NCBI RefSeq assembly: GCF_008831285.2
Contig: NC_045146.1
Span: 5,406,972 to 5,470,971, forward strand
Length of the DNA: 64,000 nt
Reading direction: 5' to 3'
From: Nymphaea colorata
Lineage: Eukaryota; Streptophyta; Magnoliopsida; Nymphaeales; Nymphaeaceae
Made by a program: the position numbers and the translations under genes. Shown piece by piece: positions 52,443 to 64,000 of this stretch (positions are counted from its first letter, which is position 1; each line of letters begins with the position of its first letter). Under the pieces are notes generated by a model. That model saw nothing but the letters and a program-made list of their open reading frames with translations. It was not told where the DNA came from and did no database searches.

Positions 52443-52762
52443 AAGTTGACGATAAACTTTCCAGAAAGAATGCGTGCCCGCATTCGAAAATCCATGTTGA
52501 TGGCAGCATATTTGAATATAGAAAAAGTTGGACAAAACTGAAAATTTCTCGCTGACCCGTCTAGCGAAGGTCTGCCACATTAGTCGTTAAAAAAAGGCGG
52601 CTTGCCAGTTCTTACGGAAAAGTCAGATAAAAAGAAAGAAGAAGGGGAGAAAATCCGGAGAGAAAGATACATTAGTGTCCACGAACCCTTTCACTCTGTC
52701 TCCTCCGTCAGCTTGCTTGATTCGTAGAGGAAGTTGGCGAGTCGTGAATAGAAAGAGAAGAA

Positions 52763-62894
<10,132 letters not shown>

Positions 62895-63092
62895 GTAAGT
62901 ATCCATTTTGGAATATTATTGCTACAATGACAATGCTTGCTTTTCGAACAGTAAATCCTTATTGCTAGTTCCAAGGATAGACCCATCAAGGTGGCTGCCT
63001 CATCATGGGACAATACACTTTTTGCAGAATTTACATAAAACATTGAATATACTTTAGAAAGATATATAAAATTTAAAGAAGAACCAAAGTGA

Positions 63093-63338
63093 TGTAGAAA
63101 TTGTAGAAATGAAATAGAAAGGAGAACACGATATAACGTGGAAAAACCCTCAACAAGAGGGAAAAAACCACGAATGAGGAAGACTGGTGCCCACTAGCAA
63201 CCAGACACTATCTCTCTTAGATTTTCATTCACACTCAGAAATTAGGGTTTACACAGGTTAAGTAGTGCCATAACAACACACTGGATTGGGTCCAGATCTA
63301 GACCTGGATAGATGACCCAAATACAACATATGTCAACA
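63093..63338 (-). repeat. 3' LTR of copia 4
   Basis: Plus strand runs from TGTAGAAATTGTAG to ATATGTCAACA. TGTAGAAA occurs twice at the start (63093 and 63102), so the exact boundary is uncertain by 9 bp. It includes the hairpin at 63137-63172. Confidence 0.85.
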
Positions 63339-63348
63339 CTTCCCCTCA

Positions 63349-64000
63349 AGTTGGGCATACATATCGAACATGACCAACTTGGATGCATTCTTCTCAAACT
63401 GAGTCAAAGGTAAGGTTTTAGTCAGAACATCAACAATTTAGTCTTCAGACTTCATATAAGGTAGAATCAACTCTCTGGCATCAATCCTCTCCCAGATGAA
63501 GTGGCGGTCAATCTCGACATGTTTAGTTCGGTCATGTAACGGAGGGTTGTTGGCTAGATTGATAGCGGACTTGTTGTCACAATACATCTTCATTGGTCCT
63601 TCAGTCTCTATTCCAATGTCAGACAACACTTTGAGTCACAGTAATTCTCACAATCCCATAGCAACCCTATATTTGGCCTCTGCACTTGAACGGAAACAAA
63701 CACCTTGTCTCTTGCTCCTCCAAACAACAAGATTTCCTTCCAAGTAGACGCAGTACCCTGAAGTAGACCTTCTAGTATCAACACAGCTAGCCTAGTATGC
63801 ATCTGAATACCCCTCAATCTCAATAGGCCCTTGTTTCACATACAGAACTCTCTTGCTTGGATTCTTTTTCAAGTAGCACAAGATTCTGTCGATAGCCTTC
63901 AAGTGAGCATCTGTAGGTGCTTGCATGAATTGGCTCATCACATTTACAGTAAAGGTGATATCAGGTCTAGTCAGAGTGAGGTAGATCAATCTTCCAACCA
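63349..64000 (-). pseudogene. Copia 4 RT end and RNase H
   Basis: From the right edge it reads [20 protein letters not shown] (end of RT), [17 protein letters not shown], then RNase H with SAINLANNPPLHDRTKHVEI and RHFIWERI. A stop near 63792, a frame break around 63610-63650 and a stop at 63438 disable it. Confidence 0.9.

Larger units (their letters stand above)
46506..52762. other. Intergenic spacer between the divergent receptor-kinase genes
   Basis: This 6.3 kb must hold both promoters. It contains a 23-bp direct repeat (about 46905-46927 and 46975-46997), minisatellites at 47264 and 47496, a 98-bp duplication at 48638, a decayed gypsy LTR and gag (49600-50950) and AT-rich repeats. No conserved coding exon was recognised. 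Confidence 0.7.
63093..64000 (-). mobile_element. Copia element 4, 3' part, running off the right edge
   Basis: LTR 63093 (or 63102) to 63338, then a polypurine tract, then RNase H on the minus strand. Same family as copia 1 and 2, as shown by the LTR and RNase H. It lies in intron 5 of gene 2, antisense to that gene. Confidence 0.9.

Overview
The window is nuclear DNA of a flowering plant. The evidence is intron-split receptor-kinase genes with GT-AG junctions, plant LTR retrotransposons (a chromovirus with long LTRs and several Ty1/copia elements), hAT-type and foldback MITEs, and many dinucleotide repeats. I cannot name the species. Nothing bacterial, viral or organellar was seen.

The backbone is two paralogous leucine-rich-repeat receptor-like kinase genes arranged head to head. 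They resemble the LRR-VIII-2 type (LRR, malectin-like domain, transmembrane segment, Ser/Thr kinase; At1g07650/At1g53440-like). Gene 1 is on the minus strand, 46505 down to 11834. I reconstructed 24 coding exons totalling 3,050 nt, one base short of a 1,016-codon frame; the missing base maps to exon 20, just before the kinase domain. Gene 2 is on the plus strand from 52763. Its first five exons are present and the rest lies beyond the right edge. The start codons are about 6.3 kb apart. The products should be plasma-membrane receptors with the LRR and malectin parts outside the cell and the kinase inside; ligands cannot be inferred.

Layout: 1-6675, 3' part of a Ty3/gypsy chromovirus with four nonsense codons and a 3.0 kb 3' LTR. 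6676-9369, minus-strand copia remnant interrupted by a 905 bp hAT-like element. 9370-11833, AT-rich DNA downstream of gene 1 with a fossil copia RT. 11834-46505, gene 1, with introns holding a solo copia LTR, an old full-length copia (16796-22330), a degenerate 5.9 kb copia (29498-35384) inside the LTR of a tiny TRIM-like element, further TRIM copies (to 36571) and MITEs. 46506-52762, intergenic spacer with minisatellites and a decayed gypsy LTR/gag. 52763-62894, gene 2 exons 1-5, with introns holding a 1 kb hAT-like element, a copia 3' end and MITEs. 63093-64000, 3' part of another minus-strand copia.

Much of the window is a record of nested transposition that can be ordered from the sequence: copia into TRIM, hAT into copia gag with the uninserted site visible in a sister copia, and two MITEs in an old intronic copia. 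No wholly new gene system stands out. The most distinctive items are the 78-bp-core TRIM family, the otherwise intact but frameshifted receptor kinase, its 78-nt stop-free intron, and a hairpin conserved in all copia LTRs of one group.
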